Shown: piece by piece, positions 53,551 through 64,000 of the stretch
How positions within the stretch are numbered: the stretch's first letter is position 1
How the letters are laid out: every line of letters begins with the position of its first letter
Assembly (NCBI GenBank): GCA_041603535.1
Contig: JBFIEE010000006.1
Coordinates: 21,434-85,433 of the forward strand
From: HB2-32-21 sp041603535
GTDB lineage: Bacteria; Pseudomonadota; Gammaproteobacteria; Pseudomonadales; Porticoccaceae
Length of the DNA stretch: 64,000 bases
Reading direction: 5' to 3'
Notes under the pieces: generated by a model
Databases searched by the model: none
What the model was told of the DNA's origin: nothing
What the model saw: the letters and a program-made list of their open reading frames with translations, nothing else
Made by a program: the position numbers and the translations under genes

Positions 53551-53931
53551 ATGAAACGAGGCCTGGGCCTGACACTATTAACGATTGTGACATTATCGGG
53601 TTGTGCTGGGCATCGCCAGCACCATACGGGTGGTGATGTGATTATCGATACCAAAAATGTCGATATGCAGGCCTATTATCAGGATCTGCACGAGTGCCGC
53701 AGCTATGCCGCGGAAGTGAATACCGGTAAGAAAGTTGTCGGCGGCACGGTGGTCGGGGCAGTGGTTGGTGGTGCGGTCGGCGCCATTGTTGGCGATAGCG
53801 GTACCGCTAAACGTGCTGCCGGTGCCGGTGGGGTGCTCGGCGCGGTCAAGGGAACCGGGCAATCCTTCGATGAGAAACAGCGTGTGGTTAGAAACTGTCT
53901 GCGCGGTCGAGGTTATAACATCCTGAATTAA
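53551..53931 (+). CDS. Small lipoprotein with a glycine-zipper segment
   Basis: 126 residues from ATG at 53551; GGTGG is well placed upstream, although ATG at 53539 is possible. The lipobox is TLSGCAGH. Residues near 60-95 form a glycine-zipper (VVGGTVVGAVVGGAVGAIVG), a motif of envelope proteins that insert into membranes. A DLHECRSYA stretch and a late RNCLRGRGYNIL cysteine recall small outer-membrane-associated lipoproteins of this class. Specific function unknown. Upstream, 53254-53538 holds no other gene that I can support. Confidence 0.78.
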   Translation: MKRGLGLTLLTIVTLSGCAGHRQHHTGGDVIIDTKNVDMQAYYQDLHECRSYAAEVNTGKKVVGGTVVGAVVGGAVGAIVGDSGTAKRAAGAGGVLGAVKGTGQSFDEKQRVVRNCLRGRGYNILN

Positions 53932-54127
53932 TTCAGCGCCAATCTACGGCTGGCTCAGGGGTTCGGGTTTTGACGTCGAGACCTTCCCTGAGCGCTTAAC
54001 CCCTGATTTGCTTCTACGTGGCTCGTGCAACCTAAAGCCCTGGTGCGAAGCCGCGCCTGACGTGATTTTTGTCAGCGACATGCTAGACTGCCCGTTCATT
54101 TCTGAGAGTAACCAAGAGCATACAATC

Positions 54128-54748
54128 ATGTCTGACAAATATGACACTGCAGAATTGCGGGTAAGTTACGGTATTGGCCGGCAAATGGGCGATCAATTGG
54201 CTAAAAGTCCCTTTGATGACATCAAGCTAGGTGCCTTGATGGATGGCATTACCGATGCCGTTAGCGGCCAGCCCAGCCAGGTAGATACCGAAATTCTGAG
54301 AGAAGCCTTTGAAGAAATAAATAAACGCATTGAAGCGAATGGCGCCGGTGATAAGGCAGCGTCTACTGCCGACGGCGAGAAATTCCTCACTGAGAACGCG
54401 CAGCGTGATGAAGTTACTGTCACCGAATCTGGGCTACAGTACGAGATTCTTACTGCCGGGCAGGGCGCAAAGCCAACGCACTCATCAAAAGTTCGTACTC
54501 ACTACGAAGGTACGTTGCTTGACGGGCAGGTGTTTGACAGTTCCTACAAGCGCGGCCAACCCGCTGAGTTTCCGGTCAGCGGCGTTATAGCGGGCTGGAC
54601 TGAAGCGCTGCAAATGATGGAAGAAGGCGCCAAATGGCGTTTGTATGTCCCCTATCATCTCGCTTATGGCGAACGTGGCGCGGGCGGCCTGATTGGGCCC
54701 TACGCGACCTTGATTTTTGACGTTGAGTTGATTTCGGTATTGGATTAA
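54128..54748 (+). CDS. fklB: FKBP-type peptidyl-prolyl isomerase FklB
   Basis: 206 residues from ATG at 54128, identical to the length of E. coli FklB; a frame opening at 54008 adds 40 residues without family sequence. The N-terminal helical dimerisation domain (about 1-95) has VSYGIGRQMGDQL. The FKBP domain (about 100-206) shows GLQYEILTAGQGAKP, VRTHYEGTLLDGQVFDSS, GVIAGWTEALQMMEEGAKW and LAYGERGAGGLIGPYATLIF. It lacks a signal peptide and is cytoplasmic. It speeds cis-trans isomerisation at proline. Confidence 0.92.
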   Translation: MSDKYDTAELRVSYGIGRQMGDQLAKSPFDDIKLGALMDGITDAVSGQPSQVDTEILREAFEEINKRIEANGAGDKAASTADGEKFLTENAQRDEVTVTESGLQYEILTAGQGAKPTHSSKVRTHYEGTLLDGQVFDSSYKRGQPAEFPVSGVIAGWTEALQMMEEGAKWRLYVPYHLAYGERGAGGLIGPYATLIFDVELISVLD

Positions 54749-54952
54749 GAACCCGGCAACGGAGGTTTTTTTTAGAAGCGTTGTGATAATTGTCGCCAGC
54801 AGCGCGAGCTCTGTTTAGTGACTGAATTCAACTGACAGTTTTAATTCAGTGATTAAAATGAACCAGGCTTTGCTGCCCCCGCTTTATGATTATCACGTAA
54901 TTAAGCGGATAATAAAAAGACCAGCAAGCAGACAATAACAGGAGGGCACAAG

Positions 54953-55765
54953 TTGGTGACGACCGATGAGAGCGATGTCTTGTTGCACGAGCGACGCGGG
55001 CACATAGGCCTTATTACCTTCAACCGCCCCAGGCATCGCAACGCCCTGTCACCACAACTGTTGAGGGAGTTGTGCCAGGTGCTGGCCGACTGGGCGGCGA
55101 GCGGTGATATTCGCGTACTTATTTTGACCGGCGCTGGCGACAAGGCGTTCTCGGCGGGTTATGACATCAGCGCCATCGAAACTGTTGGCCCTGGCCATAA
55201 AGAAACGCGGCCCGGTGGTGCCACTGGCACACCGTTTGAACAGGCGCTGGATGCGGTCAAAAACTTTCCCTTTCCAACGATTGCCATGATTAACGGTCAT
55301 TGCTTTGGCGGAGCCCTGCATCTGGCTTTGTGTTGTGACCTGCGCATTGCTGCGGACCATATCTCCATAGGTATGCCGCCCGCCAAACTTGGCGTCGTAT
55401 ATGGCCCCGAGGGTTTGCTGCAATTTATTCAGGTGCTGGGCAGTGCGAAGGCGCGGGAACTACTCTTTACCGGCCGCCCTTACCGAGGCGATCAAATTAC
55501 TGACATGGGTTTGGTCAGGCAACTGGTACCCGCTGATCAATTGGTCGATACCGTATTTGCTCTTGCAGAAGAAATAGCCAATAACGCGCCATTGGCGTTA
55601 AAAGGCATAAAACGCATTATGAATATGGTGGAGGAACCCCTTTTCGGCGAGGCCTTACGGGCCGAAGCCAAAAAGTTAGTCGCCGAATCTTTTCGCAGTG
55701 CCGATCTGAAAGAGGGGCAGGCCGCTTTTCTCGAAAAAAGAAAACCGGTCTTTACCGGGAAATAG
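54953..55765 (+). CDS. Enoyl-CoA hydratase/isomerase family protein
   Basis: 270 residues, starting at TTG 54953 (or GTG 54956) after a strong AGGAGGG. Crotonase-fold features: GLITFNRPRHRNALSPQL, FSAGYDISAIE at the first oxyanion loop, MINGHCFGGALHLALCCDLR with the second, and MPPAKLGVVYGPEGLLQF. In classical hydratases the position in GGALHLA is glutamate; here it is histidine, so the exact reaction may differ from simple hydration. The next gene, NTF2-like, starts about 100 bases downstream on the same strand. Confidence 0.82.
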   Translation: MVTTDESDVLLHERRGHIGLITFNRPRHRNALSPQLLRELCQVLADWAASGDIRVLILTGAGDKAFSAGYDISAIETVGPGHKETRPGGATGTPFEQALDAVKNFPFPTIAMINGHCFGGALHLALCCDLRIAADHISIGMPPAKLGVVYGPEGLLQFIQVLGSAKARELLFTGRPYRGDQITDMGLVRQLVPADQLVDTVFALAEEIANNAPLALKGIKRIMNMVEEPLFGEALRAEAKKLVAESFRSADLKEGQAAFLEKRKPVFTGK

Positions 55766-55871
55766 GTGGCCGCGATAAAGTGGGTGGCCAGTTAGTTATC
55801 TGACGATATATAACAGGGATAATATAACCGCGATACAAAACAACCACTACGAAAATAGCCGGGTAAATATC

Positions 55872-56354
55872 ATGCAGGACTTCAGTAAAAAACTAGATCT
55901 TTTCGCCCGTGCTGTTGAGCAGCAGGACGGCGCGGCCTTCGGCGCGCTATTTACCGAAGATGCGGTTTATCACGATGCCATTTATGGCGCTATCCGTGGC
56001 CGCGACGCCATCGCGAAAATGATGGAAGTGGACTGGTTCAAAGACGGCGATCAGTGGCTCTGGGATATGTTCGATCCGGTGTGTGATGAACAGCGCGGTT
56101 ACGTGCGCTATGTGGCGAGCTTTCGGTCCGTCAACCGCTTCAGCGAGGGTAATCGCATTGTCGCACCCAGTGTCGGTATGTTCGAGTTTAAAGACGGCCT
56201 GTTCTGCACCTATCACGAAATCGCCAACGGCACCCCGGCGCTCTGGGATCTCAATGTTCGGGGCGAACACCTCGATAAAGTCGTACGGCGTATTGCCGAT
56301 GCCCAGCGTGCCAGCCCTTCACTGGCCGAGCATTATCGAGGGGTGCGTTCTTAG
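55872..56354 (+). CDS. NTF2-like (SnoaL/limonene-epoxide hydrolase fold) protein
   Basis: 160 residues. The start has FARAVEQQDGAAFGALFTED, then VYHDAIYGAIRGRDAIAKMM and DPVCDEQRGYVRYVASFRS, a cone-shaped alpha+beta NTF2 fold pattern. Aspartate residues in TEDAVYHDAIYG are typical of pocket-forming positions. Members of the fold include ketosteroid isomerases, limonene-1,2-epoxide hydrolases and dehydratases. The exact reaction cannot be told. Position next to an enoyl-CoA hydratase suggests a lipid or steroid-like catabolic context. Confidence 0.75.
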   Translation: MQDFSKKLDLFARAVEQQDGAAFGALFTEDAVYHDAIYGAIRGRDAIAKMMEVDWFKDGDQWLWDMFDPVCDEQRGYVRYVASFRSVNRFSEGNRIVAPSVGMFEFKDGLFCTYHEIANGTPALWDLNVRGEHLDKVVRRIADAQRASPSLAEHYRGVRS

Positions 56355-56581
56355 CGGTCTCCTGACCCGCCGGCGTACACCGAGGGTGCCTCACAGGTTC
56401 GCTGGAAACAACTCTCTACGGTAGTAAGTTCATCAACAGGGGAAGGCCTGTAGAGGCGCCCTTTCCTGCGGTCGGGTCAGGGAGTGCTCAGTAATTGCGC
56501 TGACGTTATTCTGCTGACATGGCGAACGTAAATTCAGGCGTCGTGATGTTTAATGCCGTTGCGAGTGGGTTTGAGGAGTCA

Positions 56582-57298
56582 CTAGCGCGTGAAAAATGAC
56601 CCCTTTTGCCGTCTTATCGACGAAATTGTCAGGACAATGCCGGACAGTATGGTGGTGACGCCCAGCAGGGCAAATCCCCTCAGCAACCAGGAATTGAAAT
56701 TATCTCTGCCGTAGTAATCCATGATGTGAAGGCCCCACAGAAAATCGTAAACACGCCATGTGGTTGTCCGAACGGCCCTGACCTGACCGCTGTTGGCGCC
56801 GATCCACAGGTTGGCGTGATCAGTGCCTTCCAGTTCGACTCTCCAGGCCGGTAATTCTCCTTCTCGATACTCGCTACCGGGGTTTACCGTCGCAACCCAG
56901 GCCACGGCTTTAACCGCCAGCGAGGTGTTGTTAGATGCAATCGCCCTTGCTTCCGTCTCGGTCAGCGGCGCTAATTTTTCGGCCGTTTCAGCATTAAAAA
57001 CCAGCCAGTCCTTGTCTGTTTTGACGATATAGATGGGCGTATTTAGTCGTTGCGTGATCTGAACCTGGCTCAGGCTGACCATCGAGAGCTCCCTGTGGTG
57101 CCTGACCAGGGAGCTAGGGGACACCAGAGAAACATGGCCCAAACGAAAAATGGCGGGACTTTCAAGTAAATGGGACCCACGGATAGTCTCTATGGGCATT
57201 ACTGCGAAAAACAGGCCGGATCCGGTCCAGATAAGTAGCTGGACGGCAGCGACAATGCCGAGCCAGCGATGAAATCTTCTGATGACTAATTGTTTCAA
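56582..57298 (-). CDS. PepSY domain membrane protein
   Basis: About 238 residues from TTG at 57298, where GGAATT precedes and KQLVIRRFHRWLGIVAAVQ matches the usual family start. A longer frame from 57424 exists, but its extra 42 residues look unrelated. One N-terminal and one C-terminal membrane helix flank a periplasmic PepSY-like part with WRVELEGTDHANLWIGANSG and WRVYDFLWGLHIMDY. Such proteins relate to PepSY-TM ferric or redox proteins and to proteins that restrain peptidases. It is divergent from the Baeyer-Villiger-type monooxygenase, about 250 bases away. Confidence 0.75.
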   Translation of the reverse strand: MKQLVIRRFHRWLGIVAAVQLLIWTGSGLFFAVMPIETIRGSHLLESPAIFRLGHVSLVSPSSLVRHHRELSMVSLSQVQITQRLNTPIYIVKTDKDWLVFNAETAEKLAPLTETEARAIASNNTSLAVKAVAWVATVNPGSEYREGELPAWRVELEGTDHANLWIGANSGQVRAVRTTTWRVYDFLWGLHIMDYYGRDNFNSWLLRGFALLGVTTILSGIVLTISSIRRQKGSFFTR

Positions 57299-57545
57299 AA
57301 TTCCGTCACTGTGTATGAAATGTACTGCAGCATAGCGCATTAGAAATACTGATAGAACAGACCCGAACGTAGCGGAATCGGTCGCGCCTCTGGCCGATAA
57401 CAAAGCAGTTACGCCAGACACCAAATAGTGTGAGGACGAGCCGAAAGTTCGCGATGCACCATACGCGGTGCACTACCTTGAGATTGACCAAACTGCTGCT
57501 ATTCTTAAAACCAGTTAACTATTTGCTTACACGAGGTAGTAAGAT

Positions 57546-59327
57546 ATGGTGGAATACGCAGGGCGTAAAAAAGGTAAGTTCTCGCTAGGTTCCCAGGCGC
57601 TGCCGCCAGAGTCGGAGCGTCCCCAGGAATTCTATGACGCGGTCAAGAAAAAATTTGCCGAGGAGCGGGATCTTCGACTCAAGTACCGTCCCCATGGCTT
57701 ATCCAATTACACCTCGGAGCTGAGCGGCGAGCTGGCCCGCTATGGTGAGGACTCCTACAACCGAGAAATAACGCCGCGTGAATCCATACACGACGAGGTT
57801 GAAATACTGTTTATCGGGGGTGGGTTTTCTGCCTTGCTGACCTCGGTCAGACTCCATGAAAAGGGGTTTAGAAATATCCGTATCGTCGAGCGGGCCGGTG
57901 ATGTGGGCGGCACCTGGTACTGGAATCGCTATCCCGGCATTGCCTGCGATGTGGTCGCCTATGATTATCTGCCTTTACTGGATGAGACCGGTTATATACC
58001 CACCCGGCACTACGCGACAGGTTTTGAGATTTACGATTACTGCAAATCCATTGCCAGGGACTACGAATTATATGATCACGCGGTCTTTCAGACCACGGTC
58101 ACCGCTACCGTCTGGAACGAAGAGGAAAAGCTTTGGCACGTAGAGACCGACCGTGGCGATCACATGAAGGCTCGCTTCGTTATTTGTGCTAACGGACCAT
58201 TGACCAAGCCCAAACTGGCCGCCATAACGGGCATAGAAACTTTCAGGGGGCATTCCTTTCACACCGGTCGCTGGGACTACGACTACACCGGGCAGGATCT
58301 TGAAAACCTGTCTGACAAGGTGGTTGGCATTATTGGCACTGGCGCTTCGGCGGTGCAGATTATTCCCAACCTGGGCGAAAAGGCCAAGGAGCTTTATGTC
58401 TTTCAGCGTACGCCCTCGACCATTGAAAGGCGTAAAGACTGGCCGACTGACCCGGAATGGGCAGCCAAACTTGAACCCGGCTGGCAGGCGAAGCGGCGGC
58501 GGAAAACCCTCGATGCTCAAATGCTAACGGAAGAGCAGCGGGCCGCAAAAGCCAAAATCCCTCAGGAGGAAAAAGTCCGCCGACAGGAGAATGCCAATAT
58601 CGATCACATGATGCGCATCCATGAATGGATAGATGACATGGTAGAGGACAGGGCCACCGCCGAGTCACTCAAGCCCTGGTACATGTATATGTGCAAGCGA
58701 CCCACCTTCCACAATGATTACCTGCCCACCTACAACCGGCCCAATGTTCATCTGGTCGATACCCACGGCAAAGGCGTTGACGAGATCAGTGAGGATGGAC
58801 CGGTATTTGACGGCAAAACCTACAAGGTCGATGTGCTGATTTACGCCACCGGGTTTGAGGTTCAAAAAACCGGGGTGTTCAACACCATTGTTGGCAGGGA
58901 CGGCGTCAATCTGGCGGGAAAATACGAGGATGGCATTCGTACACTACTGGGCGTGCACAGCCACGACTTCCCCAATCTTTTTATCATGGCCGGTTACCAG
59001 TCATCGTTTCAGTTTAACCTCACCGATATGCTGGAATGGCAGGGTAAGCATATTGCTGCCTGCATGGATTACGCCCGCGAAAATAACATCCAGTGCATTG
59101 ATCCCACTGCTGAAGCCGAGGAATGGTGGGTGCAGGAAGTTATCAAATTTCGTGGCACCACCAGCCGTAACGAAGAATGTACGCCGGGTTATTATAATTT
59201 TGAGGGCGAGTTCAATCGCCGTCAGGATGGTAATTACAACGGCGGTATTAATGAATATATCGCCCATATGGACGACGTCAGAGCACATATGGAGGAGAAC
59301 TTTATTCTTACTAAAGCTTCCGGGTAA
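57546..59327 (+). CDS. Baeyer-Villiger-type flavin monooxygenase
   Basis: 593 residues. An N-terminal extension of about 85 residues is followed by the FAD motif GGGFSA (91-96), GDVGGTWYWNRYPGIACDV, the BVMO fingerprint FRGHSFHTGRW (233-243, form FxGxxxHxxxW), and the NADPH motif GTGASA (264-269). The C-terminal part has YATGFEVQKTG. These enzymes insert oxygen next to a ketone carbonyl to give an ester or lactone; the ketone used here is unknown. It is convergent with an MHS-type transporter gene, and acetoacetyl-CoA synthetase is nearby. Confidence 0.88.
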   Translation: MVEYAGRKKGKFSLGSQALPPESERPQEFYDAVKKKFAEERDLRLKYRPHGLSNYTSELSGELARYGEDSYNREITPRESIHDEVEILFIGGGFSALLTSVRLHEKGFRNIRIVERAGDVGGTWYWNRYPGIACDVVAYDYLPLLDETGYIPTRHYATGFEIYDYCKSIARDYELYDHAVFQTTVTATVWNEEEKLWHVETDRGDHMKARFVICANGPLTKPKLAAITGIETFRGHSFHTGRWDYDYTGQDLENLSDKVVGIIGTGASAVQIIPNLGEKAKELYVFQRTPSTIERRKDWPTDPEWAAKLEPGWQAKRRRKTLDAQMLTEEQRAAKAKIPQEEKVRRQENANIDHMMRIHEWIDDMVEDRATAESLKPWYMYMCKRPTFHNDYLPTYNRPNVHLVDTHGKGVDEISEDGPVFDGKTYKVDVLIYATGFEVQKTGVFNTIVGRDGVNLAGKYEDGIRTLLGVHSHDFPNLFIMAGYQSSFQFNLTDMLEWQGKHIAACMDYARENNIQCIDPTAEAEEWWVQEVIKFRGTTSRNEECTPGYYNFEGEFNRRQDGNYNGGINEYIAHMDDVRAHMEENFILTKASG

Positions 59328-59374
59328 CTGTTTAGTATGCGCGCTGCCGGCTAACTTTTCAGTCTTGCCCGTGC

Positions 59375-60754
59375 TCAGATCTCGCGAAGGCTTCTACCCC
59401 GGGTCTCGGTCAACATGACCACGGATATCAACGTTAATAGCGAGGCAGTCGCGATATAGATCGCTACATATATGGTGCCGAACTGACTCCACAAAGCTGT
59501 GGCGATAATCGGTGCGAAGGCCCCGCCGACAATCGCACCTAGCTGATAACCGAGGGACGCGCCGGAATAACGCACATGGGTGCTAAACAGCTCCGCCAGC
59601 AAAGCCGCCTGGGGGCCATACATCATGCCCATAAATATCTGCGCCACGCAGATGGCGAAGGTGATCCACAGGAAGCTACCGGTATCGATCAATGGAAACA
59701 GGGCAAAGGCCCAGATGCCACCGAGGATCGCGCCGGCCATGTAGATACCACGCCGGCCCATGCGATCGGAGTAGATGGCGGCGCCGAAATTAGCCGGAAT
59801 CTGCACGATCGATGAGATCAGCACTGCCGCTAACAGGAACTCGCGGGGCAGATTAAGTCCGGTGGGCTGGGTGCCGTAGGCTACTACGAACACGACTAAT
59901 ATATAAAAGGTCACCTGCACCGCAATAAATGCGCCGGCGGCCAGTAGTATCTGCCGGGGGTGGGAGCGTATTACTTCGAACACCGGCGAGTGTTTCAGGT
60001 TCTGGTTATCTGGTCTGGGCCTGGCTTGTTGGTCGACATCTGTATCGGCTTGAACAAGCGCGCCGCTTTGCGCCGCCTGATAGTTTTGCAGCTCCTTAAA
60101 GGCTGGTGTTTCTTCCAGATGTAATTGCACATACATACTCAAACCGATTAACACAACGCTGGCCAGAAAAGGGATGCGCCAGCCCCAGTCCTGGAATTGC
60201 TGGTCACTGACCAGCGCATTGACGCCCAGAAAAGCCAGATTGGCGAGAATCATGCCGACCGGCGCACCCGCCTGGGCAAAGGCGCCGTAGTAACCCCGTC
60301 TATGGGGCGGGGCGTTTTCGGTCACCAGTAACATGGCGCCACCCCATTGCCCGCCCACGGCCAGGCCCTGGGTGAAGCGCAGCAGGGTCAGTAACAGCGG
60401 CGCGGCGATGCCGATACTGGCGTAGGTGGGTAGACAACCGATTAAGGTGGTGGCCACGCCCATTAACATCAGAGCGCTGACCAGGGTCGCCTTGCGACCG
60501 ATACGATCACCAAAATGGCCGAACACCATGCCGCCGATGGGCCGGGCGATAAAACCCACCGCAAACGTACCAAAGGCGGCGATCAGGCTGACCAGCTCGG
60601 GCATATCCGCCGGGAAAAATGCCGCGGGAAATACCAGTGCGGCCGCCATGCCGTAGATGAAAAAATCAAACCACTCGATGCTGGTACCAGCGAGAGCGGT
60701 GAAGGCAACCTTACGCATGCTGCGTTCCGGTACATCCGTGTGGGCTTCTGTCAT
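59375..60754 (-). CDS. Major facilitator superfamily transporter, metabolite:H+ symporter type
   Basis: 459 residues with twelve hydrophobic segments. The start RKVAFTALAGTSIEWFDFFIYG is characteristic of the MHS group (ProP, KgtP, ShiA). The loop between helices two and three holds GHFGDRIGRKATLV, and the matching loop in the second half reads SDRMGRRGIYM. A hydrophilic central loop (about 225-250) is moderately long. It probably imports an organic acid or related compound with protons. It is convergent with the monooxygenase gene, which may share its substrate route. Confidence 0.86.
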   Translation of the reverse strand: MTEAHTDVPERSMRKVAFTALAGTSIEWFDFFIYGMAAALVFPAAFFPADMPELVSLIAAFGTFAVGFIARPIGGMVFGHFGDRIGRKATLVSALMLMGVATTLIGCLPTYASIGIAAPLLLTLLRFTQGLAVGGQWGGAMLLVTENAPPHRRGYYGAFAQAGAPVGMILANLAFLGVNALVSDQQFQDWGWRIPFLASVVLIGLSMYVQLHLEETPAFKELQNYQAAQSGALVQADTDVDQQARPRPDNQNLKHSPVFEVIRSHPRQILLAAGAFIAVQVTFYILVVFVVAYGTQPTGLNLPREFLLAAVLISSIVQIPANFGAAIYSDRMGRRGIYMAGAILGGIWAFALFPLIDTGSFLWITFAICVAQIFMGMMYGPQAALLAELFSTHVRYSGASLGYQLGAIVGGAFAPIIATALWSQFGTIYVAIYIATASLLTLISVVMLTETRGRSLREI

Positions 60755-60863
60755 GGGTTATCCGTTTATTTTTCTAGTATGGTGAGGTTAACAGAGTCAG
60801 TGGCGGCTGTTGGGGTTCGGCGCCCGTCTGGCCCTTGCGCACCTGATAAATTGCCGAGCAGTT

Positions 60864-61352
60864 CTACTCACGAATCGTCGCGCTGAGCAAGGCCAGCGCT
60901 TGTTTTGCGAACGCCCACATATTTGCTTCGCGGTCGTTGTCACCGGTTGTTATACGCAGGGTTTTTTCCACCGGGCCGACAATGGCGATCCAGGCGGTGC
61001 CCGGCGGGTCCATGTAAGGATTGGCGCTGGGGCCACTGGCGCCGGTCTCCGCCAACGCCCAGGTGCTGTTCATCTTCTGGTGGATGGTGCGCGCGCAGAG
61101 CAGGGCATAGGCCTCCGTCGCCGGGCGAATGCCCTGTAACGCGGCCTTGTCCAAACCCAGCAGTTGTTTTCGCGATTCGTGGGTGTAAATGGTGACGCCG
61201 CCCAGAAAATAATCTGAGGCGCCGGGCACGGCGACCAGTGCCGCCGATAGCAGGCCACCCATGGACGATTCCGACACGGCAATGGTGCTACCAGTGTTTT
61301 TTAAGGCACTGGCGGCGGCCTTCGCTAGTTCGTTCAGGCTATGCTGGCTCAT
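60864..61352 (-). CDS. CinA C-terminal domain protein (PncC-type amidohydrolase family)
   Basis: 162 residues, a stand-alone CinA domain. AVSESSMGGLLSAALVAVPG matches the active-site region, where the common form is AESCTGG; the catalytic-serine position is kept, but Cys and Thr are replaced by Ser and Met. The next blocks, YFLGGVTIYTHESRKQLLG and TWALAETGASGPS, also fit. Canonical PncC converts nicotinamide mononucleotide to nicotinic acid mononucleotide. The changed motif makes that activity uncertain. The cyclophilin gene ends 11 bases upstream, so the two are likely co-transcribed. Confidence 0.8.
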   Translation of the reverse strand: MSQHSLNELAKAAASALKNTGSTIAVSESSMGGLLSAALVAVPGASDYFLGGVTIYTHESRKQLLGLDKAALQGIRPATEAYALLCARTIHQKMNSTWALAETGASGPSANPYMDPPGTAWIAIVGPVEKTLRITTGDNDREANMWAFAKQALALLSATIRE

Positions 61353-61363
61353 CGCAAACCGCC

Positions 61364-61996
61364 TTAAGGCGTGGCGGAGTTATCCGGAGCGTCGATAACT
61401 GTAGCGCTTAGAATGCTGATCGAGCGCAGCGGCACATCCGAGCTGAAGGGGCCGCGTGCGCCAGTCTCGGAGTCGCCCATCTTGTTTACCACATCCATGC
61501 CTTCAACCACTTTGCCGAACACGGTATAGCCCCAGCCCCGCAAGGATTTATCTTTGTGATCGAGGAAGCTGTTGTCTTCCAGGTTGATAAAAAACTGCGC
61601 GGTAGCGGAATGAGGGTCATTGGTGCGCGCCATGGCGATGGTGCCGCGCAGGTTTTTAAGGCCATTGTCGGCTTCGTTCTGGATGGGGGGCAGGGTCGGT
61701 TTCATATTAAGGTTTTTATAAAACCCGCCACCCTGAACCATAAAGCCCTTGATCACCCGGTGAAAAACCGTGCCCTCGTAGTGCTTGCTGTTCACGTAAT
61801 TGACGAAGTTGGCCACCGTTAAGGGGGCTTTTTCAGCGTATAGCTCGACCACGATATCGCCCAGATCGGTGGTCAGCTTGACCTGACTGGCCGCTGGCAC
61901 AGGTGGCGGTCCGCCGTTTATGGCGGGGGATGACCAGGCGAGGGGGGTTAACAGGAGGGTGAAATATAAGCTGGCGGTAATCATCAATCTCATCAT
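61364..61996 (-). CDS. Exported cyclophilin-type peptidyl-prolyl isomerase
   Basis: 210 residues with a signal peptide (about residues 1-23, ending AWS-SPA). The cyclophilin core contains VELYAEKAPLTVANFVNYVN, GTVFHRVIKGFMVQGGGF, GTIAMARTNDPHSATAQFFI and YTVFGKVVEGMDVV, including the HRV-I-F-MVQGG and Q-F-F motifs. It would catalyse proline isomerisation of proteins in the periplasm. It lies between acetoacetyl-CoA synthetase (57 bases upstream) and the CinA-domain gene. Confidence 0.9.
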   Translation of the reverse strand: MMRLMITASLYFTLLLTPLAWSSPAINGGPPPVPAASQVKLTTDLGDIVVELYAEKAPLTVANFVNYVNSKHYEGTVFHRVIKGFMVQGGGFYKNLNMKPTLPPIQNEADNGLKNLRGTIAMARTNDPHSATAQFFINLEDNSFLDHKDKSLRGWGYTVFGKVVEGMDVVNKMGDSETGARGPFSSDVPLRSISILSATVIDAPDNSATP

Positions 61997-62052
61997 GGTA
62001 TTTCTCGGGTTTGCGTCGGTGTGGCGTTAGTGTTGCGCCAGTGAACGGCGAT

Positions 62053-64000
<1,948 letters not shown>

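Overview
The window is chromosomal DNA of a gammaproteobacterium, probably a marine, pseudomonad-like or Cellvibrionales-type heterotroph. The best evidence is the central block: gatCAB faces mreBCD-maf-rng-yhdP-nit, an arrangement I recall from Pseudomonas, and RhlB, CysZ, YaeQ, a PA4642-like protein and a cytoplasmic FklB are also present. I saw no rRNA, tRNA, CRISPR array, insertion sequence or phage gene. Coding density is high and most genes look intact. Two genes run off the window edges: a MATE transporter on the left and acetoacetyl-CoA synthetase on the right.

Layout. Positions 1-8091 hold a MATE transporter fragment, an orphan FMN/3Fe-4S glutamate-synthase-like protein, a DoxX protein, RhlB, CysZ, a class III CoA-transferase and an aldehyde dehydrogenase. 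Positions 8092-10903 hold a 17-bp tandem repeat array, a six-helix membrane protein, a NorE/NorF-like pair without norCB, and a type II haloacid dehalogenase. Positions 10929-16074 (minus strand) form an HlyD / RbbA-like ATPase-permease / ABC-2 permease operon, followed by an 850-bp gene-free stretch. Positions 16927-22669 (minus) carry gatC-gatA-gatB, a PA4642-like gene and a FadB/FadJ-type beta-oxidation enzyme. Positions 22825-32272 (plus) carry the mre cell-shape genes, maf, RNase G, YhdP and a Nit-family amidase.

The right half is more metabolic and accessory. It has a BI-1/YccA membrane protein, a 605-residue protein joining an N-terminal Rieske [2Fe-2S] domain to a cytochrome P450, a BKACE enzyme, an exported MsrB lacking the zinc cysteines, and a complete fdsGBACD operon for soluble NAD-dependent formate dehydrogenase. 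These are followed by YaeQ, an amidohydrolase, a lipoprotein, a histidine-rich outer-membrane protein, a second CoA-transferase, a peroxiredoxin-like protein, an isolated trpBA pair, alanine dehydrogenase, a glycine-zipper lipoprotein and FklB. The end holds an enoyl-CoA hydratase, an NTF2-like protein, a PepSY membrane protein, a Baeyer-Villiger-type monooxygenase, an MHS-type transporter, a CinA-domain protein, a cyclophilin and acetoacetyl-CoA synthetase. Together these suggest oxidation of lipids, ketones or other hydrophobic compounds through CoA thioesters, with formate as an extra NADH source.

The most interesting points are the Rieske-P450 fusion (33458-35275), an apparent AUC start codon for mreC (23959), the seven-unit 17-bp repeat (8103-8221), the norEF-like pair without a reductase, and the histidine-rich outer-membrane protein. 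All functions are inferred from sequence patterns read by eye; no database search was run.
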